NCBI GenBank assembly: GCA_027485235.1
Contig: JAIXRJ010000021.1
Location: 1 to 64,000, forward strand
From: Comamonadaceae bacterium
GTDB lineage: Bacteria > Pseudomonadota > Gammaproteobacteria > Burkholderiales > Burkholderiaceae_C
DNA: 64,000 nucleotides
Reading direction: 5' to 3'
Under the pieces are notes generated by a model. That model made no database searches. It had not been told where the DNA came from and was given only the letters and a program-made list of their open reading frames with translations. Made by a program: the position numbers and the translations under genes. This document shows, piece by piece, positions 8,458-17,484 of the stretch. How positions within the stretch are numbered: the first letter of the stretch is position 1; every line of letters starts with the position of its first letter.

Positions 8458-10830
8458 TCAAAGACCGGCCGTGGCCTTGGCTTTTTCGCAAGCCATCAGG
8501 ATGCGCTCGGGCGTGGCCGGTGCGTCCATGTACACCACCGCTTGGTGCTTGGCGCTGGCGGCCACTGCGTCGCGCAAGGCAAAGAAGGTGGACAAGCCCA
8601 GCATCAAAGGCGGTTCGCCCGTCGCCTTGCTGTTGAAAGGCGTGGGCTTCAAGTTGGTGTTGTCGAACAAGGTCACGTTGAAGTGCTCTGGGATGTCACC
8701 CGCCACCGGGATTTTATAGGTGCTGGGCCCGTGTGTGAGCAGCTTGCCCTTCTTGTCCCAAATGCACTCTTCCATGGTCAGCCAGCCCATGCCTTGCACA
8801 AAAGCGCCTTCGATCTGGCCTTTGTCCAATGCGGGGTTGATGCTGCGGCCCACGTCGTGCACGATGTCCACGGCCAGAAGCCGCCACTCGCCGGTGCGGG
8901 TGTCGATCTCCACTTCGCTCACGGCTGCGCCGTAGCAGTAGTAATAGAAAGCACGGCCATTCAGGGTGGCGAAGTCGTATTTGATTTCGGGCGTCATGTA
9001 AAAGCCGGTGACGGAGAGGCCCACGCGGTCCATGTACGCTTGCTTGGTCACAGCGGCCCACTTGACGGATTTGCCACCCGCGTTCACACCATCGTGGACT
9101 TCGTTGTTCGCGAAAGTCACGTCGCCGTCAGCACAGCCCAGCATGCGCGCCGCCACCGGCTTCAAGCGCTCGCGCATTTGCATCGTCGCGTTCATGATGG
9201 CCGCGCCATTGATGTCGGCACCGCTCGAAGCCGAAGTGGCCGAAGCGTTGGGCACTTTTTGCGAGTCGGTCGCGGTGATGCGCACATGGTCCACGCTGAT
9301 GCCCAAACCATCGGCACACACCTGCGCCATCTTGGTGTTCAGGCCTTGGCCCATTTCGGTGCCGCCGTGGTTGCAGCTGACCGAGCCGTCCATGTAAACC
9401 ACCAGCAGCGCGCCGCCTTGGTTCAAATGCGTGGCGGTGAAGCTGATGCCGAACTTCAAAGGCACGAGCGCCATGCCGCGCTTGCGGGTTTTGCTCTTGG
9501 CGTTGAAGGCTTGCAGTGCGGCGCGGCGCTCGGTGTATTTCGATTCCTGCTCCACCTGGTCGATCACCTTGTCACCCACCCAGTCTTCGATGAGCTGGTT
9601 GTATTGGGTGGTCATGGTGTCGGGCGTGCCGCTGATGGCGGGGTCTTTGTAGAGGTTGAGCTTGCGCACCACCAGAGGGTCAAGCCCCAAGGTCATCGCA
9701 ATCTCGTCCATCACCGTCTCGATGCCGAACATGCCTTGTGGGCCGCCGAAACCCCGGAAAGCGGTGGCGCTTTGCGTGTTGGTCTTGCAGCGGTGGCTGA
9801 CCAGTTTGAGCGCTGGCAGGTGGTAGGTGTTGTCGATGTGCAGGCAAGCGCGGTCGTTCACCGGGCCCGAATAGTCGGTGCTGTAACCGCAGCGCGACAT
9901 GAGGGTGATGTCCGCACCCAGCACACGGCCGGTGTCGTCAAAGCCCACTTCGTAATCGATGCGGAAATCGTGACGCTTGCCGGTGATGGTCATGTCGTCG
10001 TCGCGGTTCACGCGCAGCTTGACCGGCTTTTGCAGTTTGAACGCGGCCAAGGCGGCGCTCTGGCTGAAGATGCTGGCGTTGCCTTCTTTGCCGCCAAAGC
10101 CGCCGCCCATGCGGCGGCAAATCACCTCCACATCGTTGGTGTGCAGGTTCAGGGCGTGTGCGGCTTCACGCTGGTTGCCGTCGGGGTGCTGGGTCGAGAC
10201 GTACAGCGTGAGTTGGCCGTCTTCTTTGGGCACCGCGTAAGTGATTTGGCCTTCGAGGTAAAACTGCTCTTGCTGACCGGTGCGGGTCGTGCCCTTGATT
10301 TTGTGGGGCGCCTTGGCGATGGCCCCCGCCGCGTCACCCCGGGTGATGCCCTTGGGCGGCATGATGAAGCTGCCCGCGGCCATCGCTTCTTCCACGGTCA
10401 AGATGGGCGGGAGTTCTTTCACCAGCACTTGGGCTTTGTGCGCGGCTTCGCGGGCGTACAGCATGTCACGCGCCACCACCACAGCCACCGCTTGACCCAT
10501 GAATTCCACCTTGCCTGCGGCCAGGAACGGGTCGTCGTGCACGATGGGGCCACAGTTGTTTTCACCGGGGATGTCTTTGGCGGTGTAGACCGCCACCACG
10601 CCGTGCTCACGCAGGATGGCTGCGCGGTCAATGCCGTCGCCGATCAACTCGCCATGCGCCACGGGCGACAAGATGAGCGCCGCATACAAGGTGCCGGCCA
10701 ACTCAGGGATGTCGTCGATGTAGGTGGCCGAGCCCGTGACGTGCAGGTGCGCAGACTCGTGCACCAGCTCTTTGCCCTGCTGGACACCCGTTGTGGGCAA
10801 CAGGTTTTTCAGTGCGGTAGGAGCATTCAT
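8458..10830 (-). CDS. xdhB: Xanthine dehydrogenase molybdopterin-binding subunit
   Basis: The 790-residue large subunit binds the molybdenum cofactor and hydroxylates hypoxanthine/xanthine to urate. Visible motifs include VHESAHLHVTGSATYIDDIPELAGTLYAAL at the N-terminus, MGGGFGGKEG, AFRGFGGPQGMFGIE, a Moco-contacting GGTEMGQGLNTK, and ATGEPPLMLG containing the catalytic Glu. The ATG at 10830 directly abuts the xdhA stop codon, so translation is likely coupled. The operon ends at the terminator 8402-8445. Confidence 0.96.
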   Translation of the reverse strand: MNAPTALKNLLPTTGVQQGKELVHESAHLHVTGSATYIDDIPELAGTLYAALILSPVAHGELIGDGIDRAAILREHGVVAVYTAKDIPGENNCGPIVHDDPFLAAGKVEFMGQAVAVVVARDMLYAREAAHKAQVLVKELPPILTVEEAMAAGSFIMPPKGITRGDAAGAIAKAPHKIKGTTRTGQQEQFYLEGQITYAVPKEDGQLTLYVSTQHPDGNQREAAHALNLHTNDVEVICRRMGGGFGGKEGNASIFSQSAALAAFKLQKPVKLRVNRDDDMTITGKRHDFRIDYEVGFDDTGRVLGADITLMSRCGYSTDYSGPVNDRACLHIDNTYHLPALKLVSHRCKTNTQSATAFRGFGGPQGMFGIETVMDEIAMTLGLDPLVVRKLNLYKDPAISGTPDTMTTQYNQLIEDWVGDKVIDQVEQESKYTERRAALQAFNAKSKTRKRGMALVPLKFGISFTATHLNQGGALLVVYMDGSVSCNHGGTEMGQGLNTKMAQVCADGLGISVDHVRITATDSQKVPNASATSASSGADINGAAIMNATMQMRERLKPVAARMLGCADGDVTFANNEVHDGVNAGGKSVKWAAVTKQAYMDRVGLSVTGFYMTPEIKYDFATLNGRAFYYYCYGAAVSEVEIDTRTGEWRLLAVDIVHDVGRSINPALDKGQIEGAFVQGMGWLTMEECIWDKKGKLLTHGPSTYKIPVAGDIPEHFNVTLFDNTNLKPTPFNSKATGEPPLMLGLSTFFALRDAVAASAKHQAVVYMDAPATPERILMACEKAKATAGL

Positions 10831-12303
10831 TCAAGCCACCTCTTTCTGTTCTTCGATGAACTCCAAAGCCAAGTTGCGGGCCACCATCGCACGGTAGGCC
10901 CATGTGGCACGCAAGCCGTCACGGGCGGTGAAACTGGCCGCAATGGCCGCGTCCAGCTCAGCGGCTTTGACCTCGTATGGCACGCGGCCTTCCAGCAGCG
11001 CTTCGAGCTTGGGCGCGCGGCAAGGCGATGGGGCCAAGCCGTTGTAGGCCAGCTTCACGCCACTCAGCTTGCCGTCTTTCAGCGTGTAGCTGATGGCGGC
11101 GCAAGTGGCCGAAATGTCTTGCTCAAAACGCTTGCTCACCTTGTGCGCGCGGAACACCTGACCAGCCAGGGGCTTGGGCAACTCGACGGCTTCGATGAAC
11201 TCACCAGCTTCCATCACGTTTTTCTTCATGCCCGTGTAGTAGTAGTCGAGCAGTACCTTGCGGGTCTTCTCCCCCCGTCGCAACACCAAGCTGGCCCCCA
11301 GCGCCATCAGGCAAGGCATGGTGTCGCCAATCGGCGAGCCGTTGGCAATGTTGCCCGCCAAGGTGGCAGTCGAGCGGATAGGCGGCGAGCCAAAGCGGCG
11401 CAGCACTTCGGTGAAGTCGGGATAAGCCTGGGCCACCAGCGCTTCGACTTGCGTGAGCGACACGGCCGCACCAATGCGCCAGGCGCTGGACGTTTCTGTC
11501 ACCTGCCGCAGCTCGGCCACATTGCCCAAATACATGATGTGATCTGGGCGTGAGAACTGCTTGTTGACCTGCAGGCCAATTTCGGTACTGCCTGCCAGCA
11601 AGGTGGTGGTGGGGTTCTTGAGCAGGTAGTCGGCCACCTCGGCGATGGTGGCGGGCGAGACGAATTCATTGCCCTTCTTGGTACGCACCACAGGCTGCAC
11701 GATGATCTCGCCGTCCAAGCTCAAGGTGGGCACACTGGAACGCCGGATTTCTTTGAGCAATGGCAAGTCGGCGCTGTCGTCCAACTTCAACGCTGTTTTT
11801 TTCTCGCAGGCCTTGGCGGCGGCATCAATGATGGGCACGTAACCTGTGCAACGGCACAAGTTGCCGCTCAGGGCGTCGGTGATGTCTTGGCGCACGGGCG
11901 AGGCATTGGTTTGCACCAGGTTCACCAAACTCATGACGATGCCCGGGGTGCAAAAACCGCACTGCGAGCCGTGGCACTTGACCATCTCTTCTTGCACGGG
12001 GTGCATGGTGCCATCGGGCTTTATCAGGCTCTCGATGGTCTTGACCGATTTGCCATCGAGCGAAGGCAGCAACTGGATGCAAGCGTTGGTGGCCACGTAG
12101 TCCACACCGGTACCGGCTGCGTTGAGTTCGCCCACCATGACCACACAAGCGCCGCAATCGCCTTCGGCGCAGCCCTCCTTGGTGCCGGTGCGGTGCAACT
12201 GCTCGCGCAGGTAATCCAGAACAGTGGTGGTGCGGCGCTTGCCTTGGGCTTCGACGATTTGGCCGTCGAGCACAAAGCGCACGGTGTTGGTGACTTGGGT
12301 CAT
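10831..12303 (-). CDS. xdhA: Xanthine dehydrogenase small subunit (2Fe-2S and FAD)
   Basis: The 490-residue protein holds an N-terminal plant-type ferredoxin domain (CAEGDCGACVV), a second [2Fe-2S] domain (QCGFCTPGIVMS and NLCRCTGY), and an FAD-binding domain (LLAGSTEIGLQVNKQ, NIANGSPIGDTMPCLMALGA). It passes electrons from the molybdenum site in XdhB to NAD+. The ATG at 12303 fits the family N-terminus MTQVTNTVRFVLDG; an open extension to 12393 has no homology-like character. It is the first gene of xdhAB. Confidence 0.96.
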   Translation of the reverse strand: MTQVTNTVRFVLDGQIVEAQGKRRTTTVLDYLREQLHRTGTKEGCAEGDCGACVVMVGELNAAGTGVDYVATNACIQLLPSLDGKSVKTIESLIKPDGTMHPVQEEMVKCHGSQCGFCTPGIVMSLVNLVQTNASPVRQDITDALSGNLCRCTGYVPIIDAAAKACEKKTALKLDDSADLPLLKEIRRSSVPTLSLDGEIIVQPVVRTKKGNEFVSPATIAEVADYLLKNPTTTLLAGSTEIGLQVNKQFSRPDHIMYLGNVAELRQVTETSSAWRIGAAVSLTQVEALVAQAYPDFTEVLRRFGSPPIRSTATLAGNIANGSPIGDTMPCLMALGASLVLRRGEKTRKVLLDYYYTGMKKNVMEAGEFIEAVELPKPLAGQVFRAHKVSKRFEQDISATCAAISYTLKDGKLSGVKLAYNGLAPSPCRAPKLEALLEGRVPYEVKAAELDAAIAASFTARDGLRATWAYRAMVARNLALEFIEEQKEVA

Positions 12304-12455
12304 GGTGCTGGGGAAGAAAAAAACGGTATGGCCCCATTCTAAGGAAGCGAAGCCCGGAATAGCGGGATTTTTCCAAACAATCGGGAGAATCATCGAATCC
12401 TCCGGGTTCTGTACCCATTGAGACAGGAGGACCCTTGGCGGCCCAGACCACGCGC

Positions 12456-13358
12456 TCAGGGCTGGCGCCGCGCATCCATCTCCCGAATCAGCGCACGGGC
12501 TTCGTCACCCTCGGGAATCGGCTGGCCGCTGTCGCGCCACTGAACGGCCGACTTGAAGCCCTGGTCTTGCGCATGGCGGCGGAACCACATGCCTTCGGGG
12601 TTGTGGCGCGTGATGCCGTCGAAGACCGTGGCCATTTGCTGGCTCTGTTCCAAGCCCATGGCCAGCATCACCTGGTTGACCACCAGCTTGTGCATGGCCA
12701 AGTGACTGGACGGTACACCGGCGATGCGGCTGGCCAGTGCCATGGTGGCGCTGTCCAGTTCGCCCTGCGGCACTGCTTCGTTGGCCAGGCCCCAGGCCGC
12801 GGCGGTGCGCCCATCGATCACGTTGCCAGTGAACATCATTTGCTTGGCCCGGGCGGGCCCCAGGCGGTAGGTCCACATGGCGGTGGTGGGGCAGCCCCAG
12901 ACGCGGGTGGGCATGTAGCCGATGCGGGCGTCCTCGGCCATGACCAACAAGTCACAGCACAGCGCGATGTCGCTGCCGCCGGCCACTGCCGCGCCATGCA
13001 CCTTGGCAATGGTGGGTTTGGCGCTGCGCCACAGGCTCATGAAGTCCTCTGTGTTGCGCTTCATGTAGGCGTAATCGACCATCGGGTCCCATGGTGTGCG
13101 CTCTTGCTGACAGGGGTGGTCGATGGCACCTTCGCCGAAAATGCTCAGGTCATAGCCACCGCAAAAACCTTTGCCCGCACCCTCGACCACGATGACATGC
13201 ACCGAGGGCTCGGCGTTCGCCCACTCCACTGCCGCGCGGATCTCACGCGGCATCTCATCGTTGATGGCGTTCAGGCGCTCCGGCCGGTTCAGCAGCAGGC
13301 GAGCCACGCGGGGGTTGGCCTGGTCGGGCTGGATACTCAGAGTCGAAAAATCGGGCAT
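12456..13358 (-). CDS. Enoyl-CoA hydratase/isomerase-family (crotonase) protein
   Basis: This 300-residue crotonase-fold protein has both oxyanion-hole segments, [11 protein letters not shown] and [31 protein letters not shown]. The catalytic Glu positions expected in a classical hydratase are not obvious: the second region reads [13 protein letters not shown]. It may therefore be an isomerase, hydrolase or another crotonase variant. It stands alone upstream of xdhA with no metabolic link that I can see. Confidence 0.85.
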   Translation of the reverse strand: MPDFSTLSIQPDQANPRVARLLLNRPERLNAINDEMPREIRAAVEWANAEPSVHVIVVEGAGKGFCGGYDLSIFGEGAIDHPCQQERTPWDPMVDYAYMKRNTEDFMSLWRSAKPTIAKVHGAAVAGGSDIALCCDLLVMAEDARIGYMPTRVWGCPTTAMWTYRLGPARAKQMMFTGNVIDGRTAAAWGLANEAVPQGELDSATMALASRIAGVPSSHLAMHKLVVNQVMLAMGLEQSQQMATVFDGITRHNPEGMWFRRHAQDQGFKSAVQWRDSGQPIPEGDEARALIREMDARRQP

Positions 13359-13383
13359 GTTGTCTCCTATTGGCAGAATGATG

Positions 13384-13557
13384 CTAGGTCCGACGCCTCA
13401 AGGTGACAGCCACCAGCGTGACATGGTTGATCCGGTCCCATGGGGTTTGAATTTCAACCATGCAACCGTCTTTGTCTCTGAACTCAACACCGCTGGTGAA
13501 GCGATGGTTTGCTGGGCCTGTGCCACGCCCTTCGCGCGCGGGGCGCAGCTCCCACAC
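13384..13557 (-). CDS. Possible small ORF of unknown function
   Basis: The space between the crotonase gene and the nuclease gene holds a 57-codon minus-strand frame starting GTG at 13557. It contains [19 protein letters not shown] and ends TLRRRT. The segment reads like folded protein rather than random sequence, but there is no strong ribosome-binding site and an in-frame stop lies shortly upstream. It could be a small gene or the tail of a decayed one. Confidence 0.3.
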   Translation of the reverse strand: MWELRPAREGRGTGPANHRFTSGVEFRDKDGCMVEIQTPWDRINHVTLVAVTLRRRT

Positions 13558-13598
13558 AGGGTTGGGTGTTGGGCTCGTAAAACGCGGTCAGATCCCCC

Positions 13599-14174
13599 TT
13601 AATCTGACGCCTCATCTCCATTGGGACACGAATCGGGCACTTTGGCCTCCACCCCGTTGCGGTGCATCCAAGGGGCCACAGCGGTGCTGGCCCACAGGCC
13701 TTTTTGGTCGGCACGGGCTGATGCGTGTGCTGCGGCATAGGCTTGGCGTTGCCGAATGTCAATGTCGCACTTGTAGGCTTCGTAATACCAAGCCGCTCCC
13801 GACGCGACTTGCTTGAGGTTGACCTGGCTGCAATCGGGCTTGAAGACAGTGCCCACCACGCGGTCGTAGAGGTCTTTTTGGGCATACGTGACAGTGACAC
13901 GCTGCCCCAAGACCATTGCGGCCAAATGTGCCCCTGACGATGGACCATAGGCTTGGTCCAGCTCGGGGGCGTCAATGCTGGCCAGCCGGACCGACTCACC
14001 GGCTATGGTGATTGTGTCGCCGTCGTGAACCGATGTGACCACGCCTGAGATGCGCTGCGTGCCAACACTCACGCCGCAATGCGTTTGGGGCGTTGCCGGA
14101 GCAAAACTCGCGCCATCTCCCCCACCGCAGGCCGACAAGGCCATTGAAAAAATAAATACCAAAGACCTCAACAT
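13599..14174 (-). CDS. Thermonuclease (SNase)-family lipoprotein
   Basis: This 191-residue protein starts with a short lipoprotein signal (lipobox LSAC) and then the staphylococcal-nuclease fold: ISGVVTSVHDGDTITI, VRLASIDAPELDQAYG with the Asp/Arg pocket, YDRVVGTVF and a C-terminal GLWASTAVAPW. The RL..IDAPE motif and the later D-R pair resemble catalytic and Ca2+-binding positions of micrococcal nuclease. It is likely a membrane-anchored, periplasmic Ca2+-dependent nuclease. Confidence 0.87.
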   Translation of the reverse strand: MLRSLVFIFSMALSACGGGDGASFAPATPQTHCGVSVGTQRISGVVTSVHDGDTITIAGESVRLASIDAPELDQAYGPSSGAHLAAMVLGQRVTVTYAQKDLYDRVVGTVFKPDCSQVNLKQVASGAAWYYEAYKCDIDIRQRQAYAAAHASARADQKGLWASTAVAPWMHRNGVEAKVPDSCPNGDEASD

Positions 14175-14318
14175 GGCACCAGCTTAGCCGAACCAGACGC
14201 GCGTGCAAAGCCCAAAATGGGGGGCACACCCCAAATGAAGCTGACCCAGATCCATGCTCAACAACAGGCCACCACGCCACCGAATTGTTCTGGGCTGGCC
14301 ATGTGCCTACACTTGCCC

Positions 14319-15137
14319 ATGCCCAACATCGACTACACCCCCTGGTATGTCTCAGCCAAAAGCAAATGCCGGCTTTCTGAATTTGACACCGAGCCCCCCG
14401 CCAAAGGTCAACCCTCTGACAGGGATTTAGAAGACCACTTGGTCGACATGGGCGAAAAACTCGACAAATTGCAAAGCACCCTGCATGCGGCCAAGAGCAA
14501 AGGCTTGCTCGTCGTGTTCCAAGGCATGGACACCGCGGGCAAGGACGGGGTGATCCGCAGCGTTTTCACCCACGTCAGCCCCTTGGGTGTGCGGGCCGAG
14601 GCCTTTGGCGTGCCCACCGAATTGGAAAGCCGCCATGACTTTTTGTGGCGCATCCACGCCAAAGCGCCCGCGCGTGGGGAGATCGTGATTTTCAACCGCA
14701 GCCACTACGAAGATGTGCTGGTCACCCGTGTGCGGGGCTGGATCGACGAGGAAACCTGCCAACAGCGTTACGAAGACATCTTGCACTTCGAATCTTTGCT
14801 GCACAACGCCGGTATCACCGTGTTGAAGTGCTACTTGCACATCTCCAAATCCGAACAAAAGAAACGTTTGCAAGCCCGGCTGGACGACCCGCGCAAACAT
14901 TGGAAGCTGCAACCTTCGGATTTTGAAGACCGCGAGCTCTGGCCCCAATTCACCCAGGCCTACGAAGCGGCCCTGAGCGCCACCAGCACGCCCGAATCCC
15001 CTTGGTACGTGGTGCCCGCCGATAACAAGACCTACCGCGATGGCTTCGTGGCCGGGCTGCTGGTGCGCACCCTCGAAAACATGAAGCTGAAATCCCCGAA
15101 ACCCACATTTGACCTGTCCAAAGTCAAACTCACTTGA
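14319..15137 (+). CDS. Polyphosphate kinase 2 family protein
   Basis: The 272-residue product has the PPK2 core: Walker A GMDTAGKDG (residues 69-77), the lid-proximal FNRSHYEDVLVTRV (125-138) and the C-terminal WYVVPADNKTYRD. PPK2 enzymes move phosphate between polyphosphate and nucleotides. The substrate class (AMP, ADP or GDP) cannot be set from sequence alone. ATGs at 14301 and 14319 are both possible; MPNIDYTPWYVSA fits the family start better. It is a single gene, convergent with uraH. Confidence 0.9.
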   Translation: MPNIDYTPWYVSAKSKCRLSEFDTEPPAKGQPSDRDLEDHLVDMGEKLDKLQSTLHAAKSKGLLVVFQGMDTAGKDGVIRSVFTHVSPLGVRAEAFGVPTELESRHDFLWRIHAKAPARGEIVIFNRSHYEDVLVTRVRGWIDEETCQQRYEDILHFESLLHNAGITVLKCYLHISKSEQKKRLQARLDDPRKHWKLQPSDFEDRELWPQFTQAYEAALSATSTPESPWYVVPADNKTYRDGFVAGLLVRTLENMKLKSPKPTFDLSKVKLT

Positions 15138-15197
15138 GCGCCCGGCGGGTCAAACAACAGGCTCTGGTGCTTTCTGCGGCCCCAGCCCCGATGGCGA

Positions 15198-15551
15198 TCA
15201 GGACCCGCGGTAGGTCGAGTAACTCCACGGACTGGCCAGCAGCGGCACATGGTAGTGCTGGTCTTCGTGGGCCACCCCGAAGTCGAGGCTGACTTGGTTC
15301 AAAAAGTTGGGCTCTGGCAATTCCACACCTTTGGCCTTGAAGTAGTCACTCACATTGAAGACCAAGCGGTAAGTGCCTTTGCGCAAGCTGGCGTGGTCGT
15401 ACAGCATGCCATCGGGGTTACGCCCGTCGTGGTTGAGGGTGAAGCTTTTGACCAAAGTGGCCTGATCGCCTTGTGTGGTGTACAAGGCCACCTGCATGCC
15501 TGCAGCCGGGCAGCCGTGCATGGTGTCCAGAACGTGAGTGCTCAATCCCAT
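15198..15551 (-). CDS. uraH: 5-hydroxyisourate hydrolase (transthyretin-like)
   Basis: The 117-residue product carries the HIU-hydrolase signatures: N-terminal LSTHVLDTMHGCPAAGM with the catalytic His, the internal HDGRNPDG segment, and the C-terminal YHVPLLASPWSYSTYRGS ending in YRGS. It converts 5-hydroxyisourate, the product of PuuD, to OHCU. It is divergent from the GntR-family gene, and the shared intergenic region carries the TGTATACA operator at 15637-15644. Confidence 0.95.
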   Translation of the reverse strand: MGLSTHVLDTMHGCPAAGMQVALYTTQGDQATLVKSFTLNHDGRNPDGMLYDHASLRKGTYRLVFNVSDYFKAKGVELPEPNFLNQVSLDFGVAHEDQHYHVPLLASPWSYSTYRGS

Positions 15552-15636
15552 GGTGTGCTCGCTTGTCTTGAATGGGGTCAAAAAAAGGGGGTGTTTGGCA
15601 AGGCTTTGTAAGGCCCTTCAAACCAGTCGACCGAAG

Positions 15637-15644
15637 TGTATACA
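15637..15644. promoter_or_regulatory. TGTATACA operator between uraH and the GntR gene
   Basis: This copy of the TGTATACA palindrome sits in the divergent promoter region of uraH and the GntR/FCD regulator, about 78 bp before the regulator start. Its flanks (AACCAGTCGACCGAAG and ATTTTGCATTT) closely match those at the puuD copy. The position suits autoregulation and control of uraH. Confidence 0.65.
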
Positions 15645-15721
15645 ATTTTGCATTTGGTGGCTATGATTTGCGCCACCGACACAAAAACACCCGGGCCAAC
15701 AGCCCCAAGGGATTGCGAGAC

Positions 15722-16387
15722 ATGGAAACCTCCACCACGCACCACATCGTCGAATCGCTGACCCGCGCCATCGTGGAGCACCGGCTTTTGCCGGGCTCCA
15801 AACTGGCCGAGCAAAAGCTGGCCGACCACTTTGGCGTGTCACGCACGCTGGTGCGCCAGGCTTTGTTTCAGCTGTCGCAAAACCGGTTGATCAAGCTCGA
15901 GCCGGCCCGCGGCGCTTTTGTGGCCGCCCCTTCGGTCGAAGAGGCCCAGCAGGTGTTTGCCGTGCGCCGCATGCTGGAGGCCGAAATGACCCGCGCTTTT
16001 GTGCAACAGGTCACGCCTGCGCAAATCGTGGCCCTCAAAGACCACATCAAGCAAGAACGCGAAGCCGTCACGCAGGGCGACATCACCGGCCGCACCGAAT
16101 TACTGGGCGACTTCCATGTGCGCATGGCCGAACTGATGCACAACGACGTACTGGCTCAGGTATTGGGCGAGTTGATCTCGCGCTGCGCCCTGATCACGCT
16201 GATGTACCAGTCGCGCAACGAGGCCGAGCACTCGACCGACGAACACGTGGCCATCGTGGCCGCGCTCGAAGCACAGGACGCTGACTTGGCCGTGCGCCTG
16301 ATGCACGAACACCTGTTGCACGTCGAAGCCAGCTTGACCTTTGACCGCAAAGTGCCCACGCACGACATTTCCCTGGCTCTGGCTTGA
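15722..16387 (+). CDS. GntR-family (FCD subfamily) transcriptional regulator of purine genes
   Basis: The 221-residue protein has an N-terminal winged helix (LTRAIVEHRLLPGSKLAEQKLADHFGVSRTLVRQALFQLSQNRLI) and a C-terminal all-helical FCD ligand domain (FAVRRMLEAEMTRAF ... GDFHVRMAELMHND ... DEHVAIVAALEAQDADLAVRLMHEHL) with candidate metal/ligand His residues. It is encoded directly before puuE and next to the operator at 15637. It likely senses a purine or allantoin intermediate and controls the TGTATACA regulon. The ligand is unknown. Confidence 0.9.
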   Translation: METSTTHHIVESLTRAIVEHRLLPGSKLAEQKLADHFGVSRTLVRQALFQLSQNRLIKLEPARGAFVAAPSVEEAQQVFAVRRMLEAEMTRAFVQQVTPAQIVALKDHIKQEREAVTQGDITGRTELLGDFHVRMAELMHNDVLAQVLGELISRCALITLMYQSRNEAEHSTDEHVAIVAALEAQDADLAVRLMHEHLLHVEASLTFDRKVPTHDISLALA

Positions 16388-16417
16388 ACCCATCGAGCAC
16401 CACCCTTGAAGACGACC

Positions 16418-17398
16418 ATGAGCACCTACGACAGCACCCTGCCCTACCCCCGCGACCTGATGGGCTACGGCCGCCATGTTCCGCACGCCCAATGGCCCGG
16501 CGGCGCGCGCGTGGCGGTGCAGTTTGTCTTGAACTACGAAGAAGGCGGTGAAAACTCGGTGCTGCACGGGGATGCAGGCTCTGAGCAGTTTTTGTCCGAG
16601 ATGTTCAACCCCGCGTCCTTCCCCGAGCGGCACATCAGCATGGAAGGCATTTACGAATACGGCTCGCGGGCAGGCGTGTGGCGCATCCTGCGCGAATTTG
16701 AAAAACGCGGCCTGCCGCTCACCGTGTTTGGCGTGGCCACCGCGCTGCAAAAACACCCCGAATTGACCGCCGCCTTCCAAGAGTTGGGCTATGACATCGC
16801 CTGCCACGGCCTCAAGTGGATCCATTACCAAAACATCGATGAGGCCACCGAGCGCGCCCACATGGCCGAGGCGATGGCCATCATTCAAAAGCTGACCGGT
16901 GAACGCCGGGGCGTGGAAGGCCATATTCATGGCCTGGGCTGGTACACCGGGCGCGACAGCCCCAACACGCGCCGCTTGGTGGCCGACTTTGGCGGTTTCG
17001 AATACGACAGCGACTACTACGGCGACGACCTGCCGTTTTGGATGAAGGTGCGCAAAAGCGACGGCACCGACGCACCCCAACTCATCGTGCCCTACACGCT
17101 GGACTGCAACGACATGCGATTTGCGTTGCCGCAAGGCTATTCGCACGCCGACCCGTTCTTTCAGTACATGAAGGACACCTTTGACGCGCTGTATGCCGAA
17201 GGTGACCCCAGTGGTGACAACGCCCCCAAGATGATGAGCATCGGCATGCACTGCCGCCTGCTGGGGCGGCCTGGCCGCATCACCGCACTGCAACGCTTTT
17301 TGGACCACATCCAGTCGCACGACAAAGTCTGGGTGGCGCGGCGCATCGACATTGCGCGGCACTGGAAAGCCACACACCCTTACAAGGAAGAACCATGA
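16418..17398 (+). CDS. puuE: Allantoinase, PuuE type (polysaccharide-deacetylase fold)
   Basis: The 326-residue product begins YPRDLMGYGRHVPHAQWPGGARVAVQFVLNYEEGGEN and contains HGDAGSEQFLSEM, ACHGLKWIHYQ, the GRDSPNTRRLV segment and YDSDYYGDDLPFW. These are hallmarks of PuuE, which hydrolyses allantoin to allantoate and is unrelated to AllB amidohydrolases. ATG 16418 is used. The stop TGA (17396-17398) overlaps an ATG at 17395 that opens a 29-codon minicistron inside a repeat element leading to the next gene. Confidence 0.95.
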   Translation: MSTYDSTLPYPRDLMGYGRHVPHAQWPGGARVAVQFVLNYEEGGENSVLHGDAGSEQFLSEMFNPASFPERHISMEGIYEYGSRAGVWRILREFEKRGLPLTVFGVATALQKHPELTAAFQELGYDIACHGLKWIHYQNIDEATERAHMAEAMAIIQKLTGERRGVEGHIHGLGWYTGRDSPNTRRLVADFGGFEYDSDYYGDDLPFWMKVRKSDGTDAPQLIVPYTLDCNDMRFALPQGYSHADPFFQYMKDTFDALYAEGDPSGDNAPKMMSIGMHCRLLGRPGRITALQRFLDHIQSHDKVWVARRIDIARHWKATHPYKEEP

Positions 17399-17484
17399 GC
17401 CCCCACGTTCATCACTTCGTATACCCACTGCCCCCCGAGGGGGCGCTGCTCTCCTTGGGGCGGCCCGGCGGAGAGCAGGCATGA
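17395..17484 (+). repeat. Intergenic repeat copy 1 with ATGA-coupled minicistron and SD hairpin
   Basis: This 90-nt unit, nearly identical to 19253-19342, fills the gap between puuE and the UraD-AllC gene. It reads as a complete 29-codon frame whose ATG overlaps the puuE stop and whose TGA (17482-17484) overlaps the next ATG (17481). It contains CCCCCCGAGGGGG and an inverted repeat, CTGCTCTCC (17446-17454) with GGAGAGCAG (17470-17478). The second arm includes the GGAG ribosome-binding site for the downstream ATG. Confidence 0.85.

Noticed and set aside
8398..11553. 1051-codon plus-strand open frame opposite xdhAB
   Set aside because: It is the antisense of two certain genes (xdhB, xdhA), rich in His/Arg/Val from complementary codons, and has no domain pattern.
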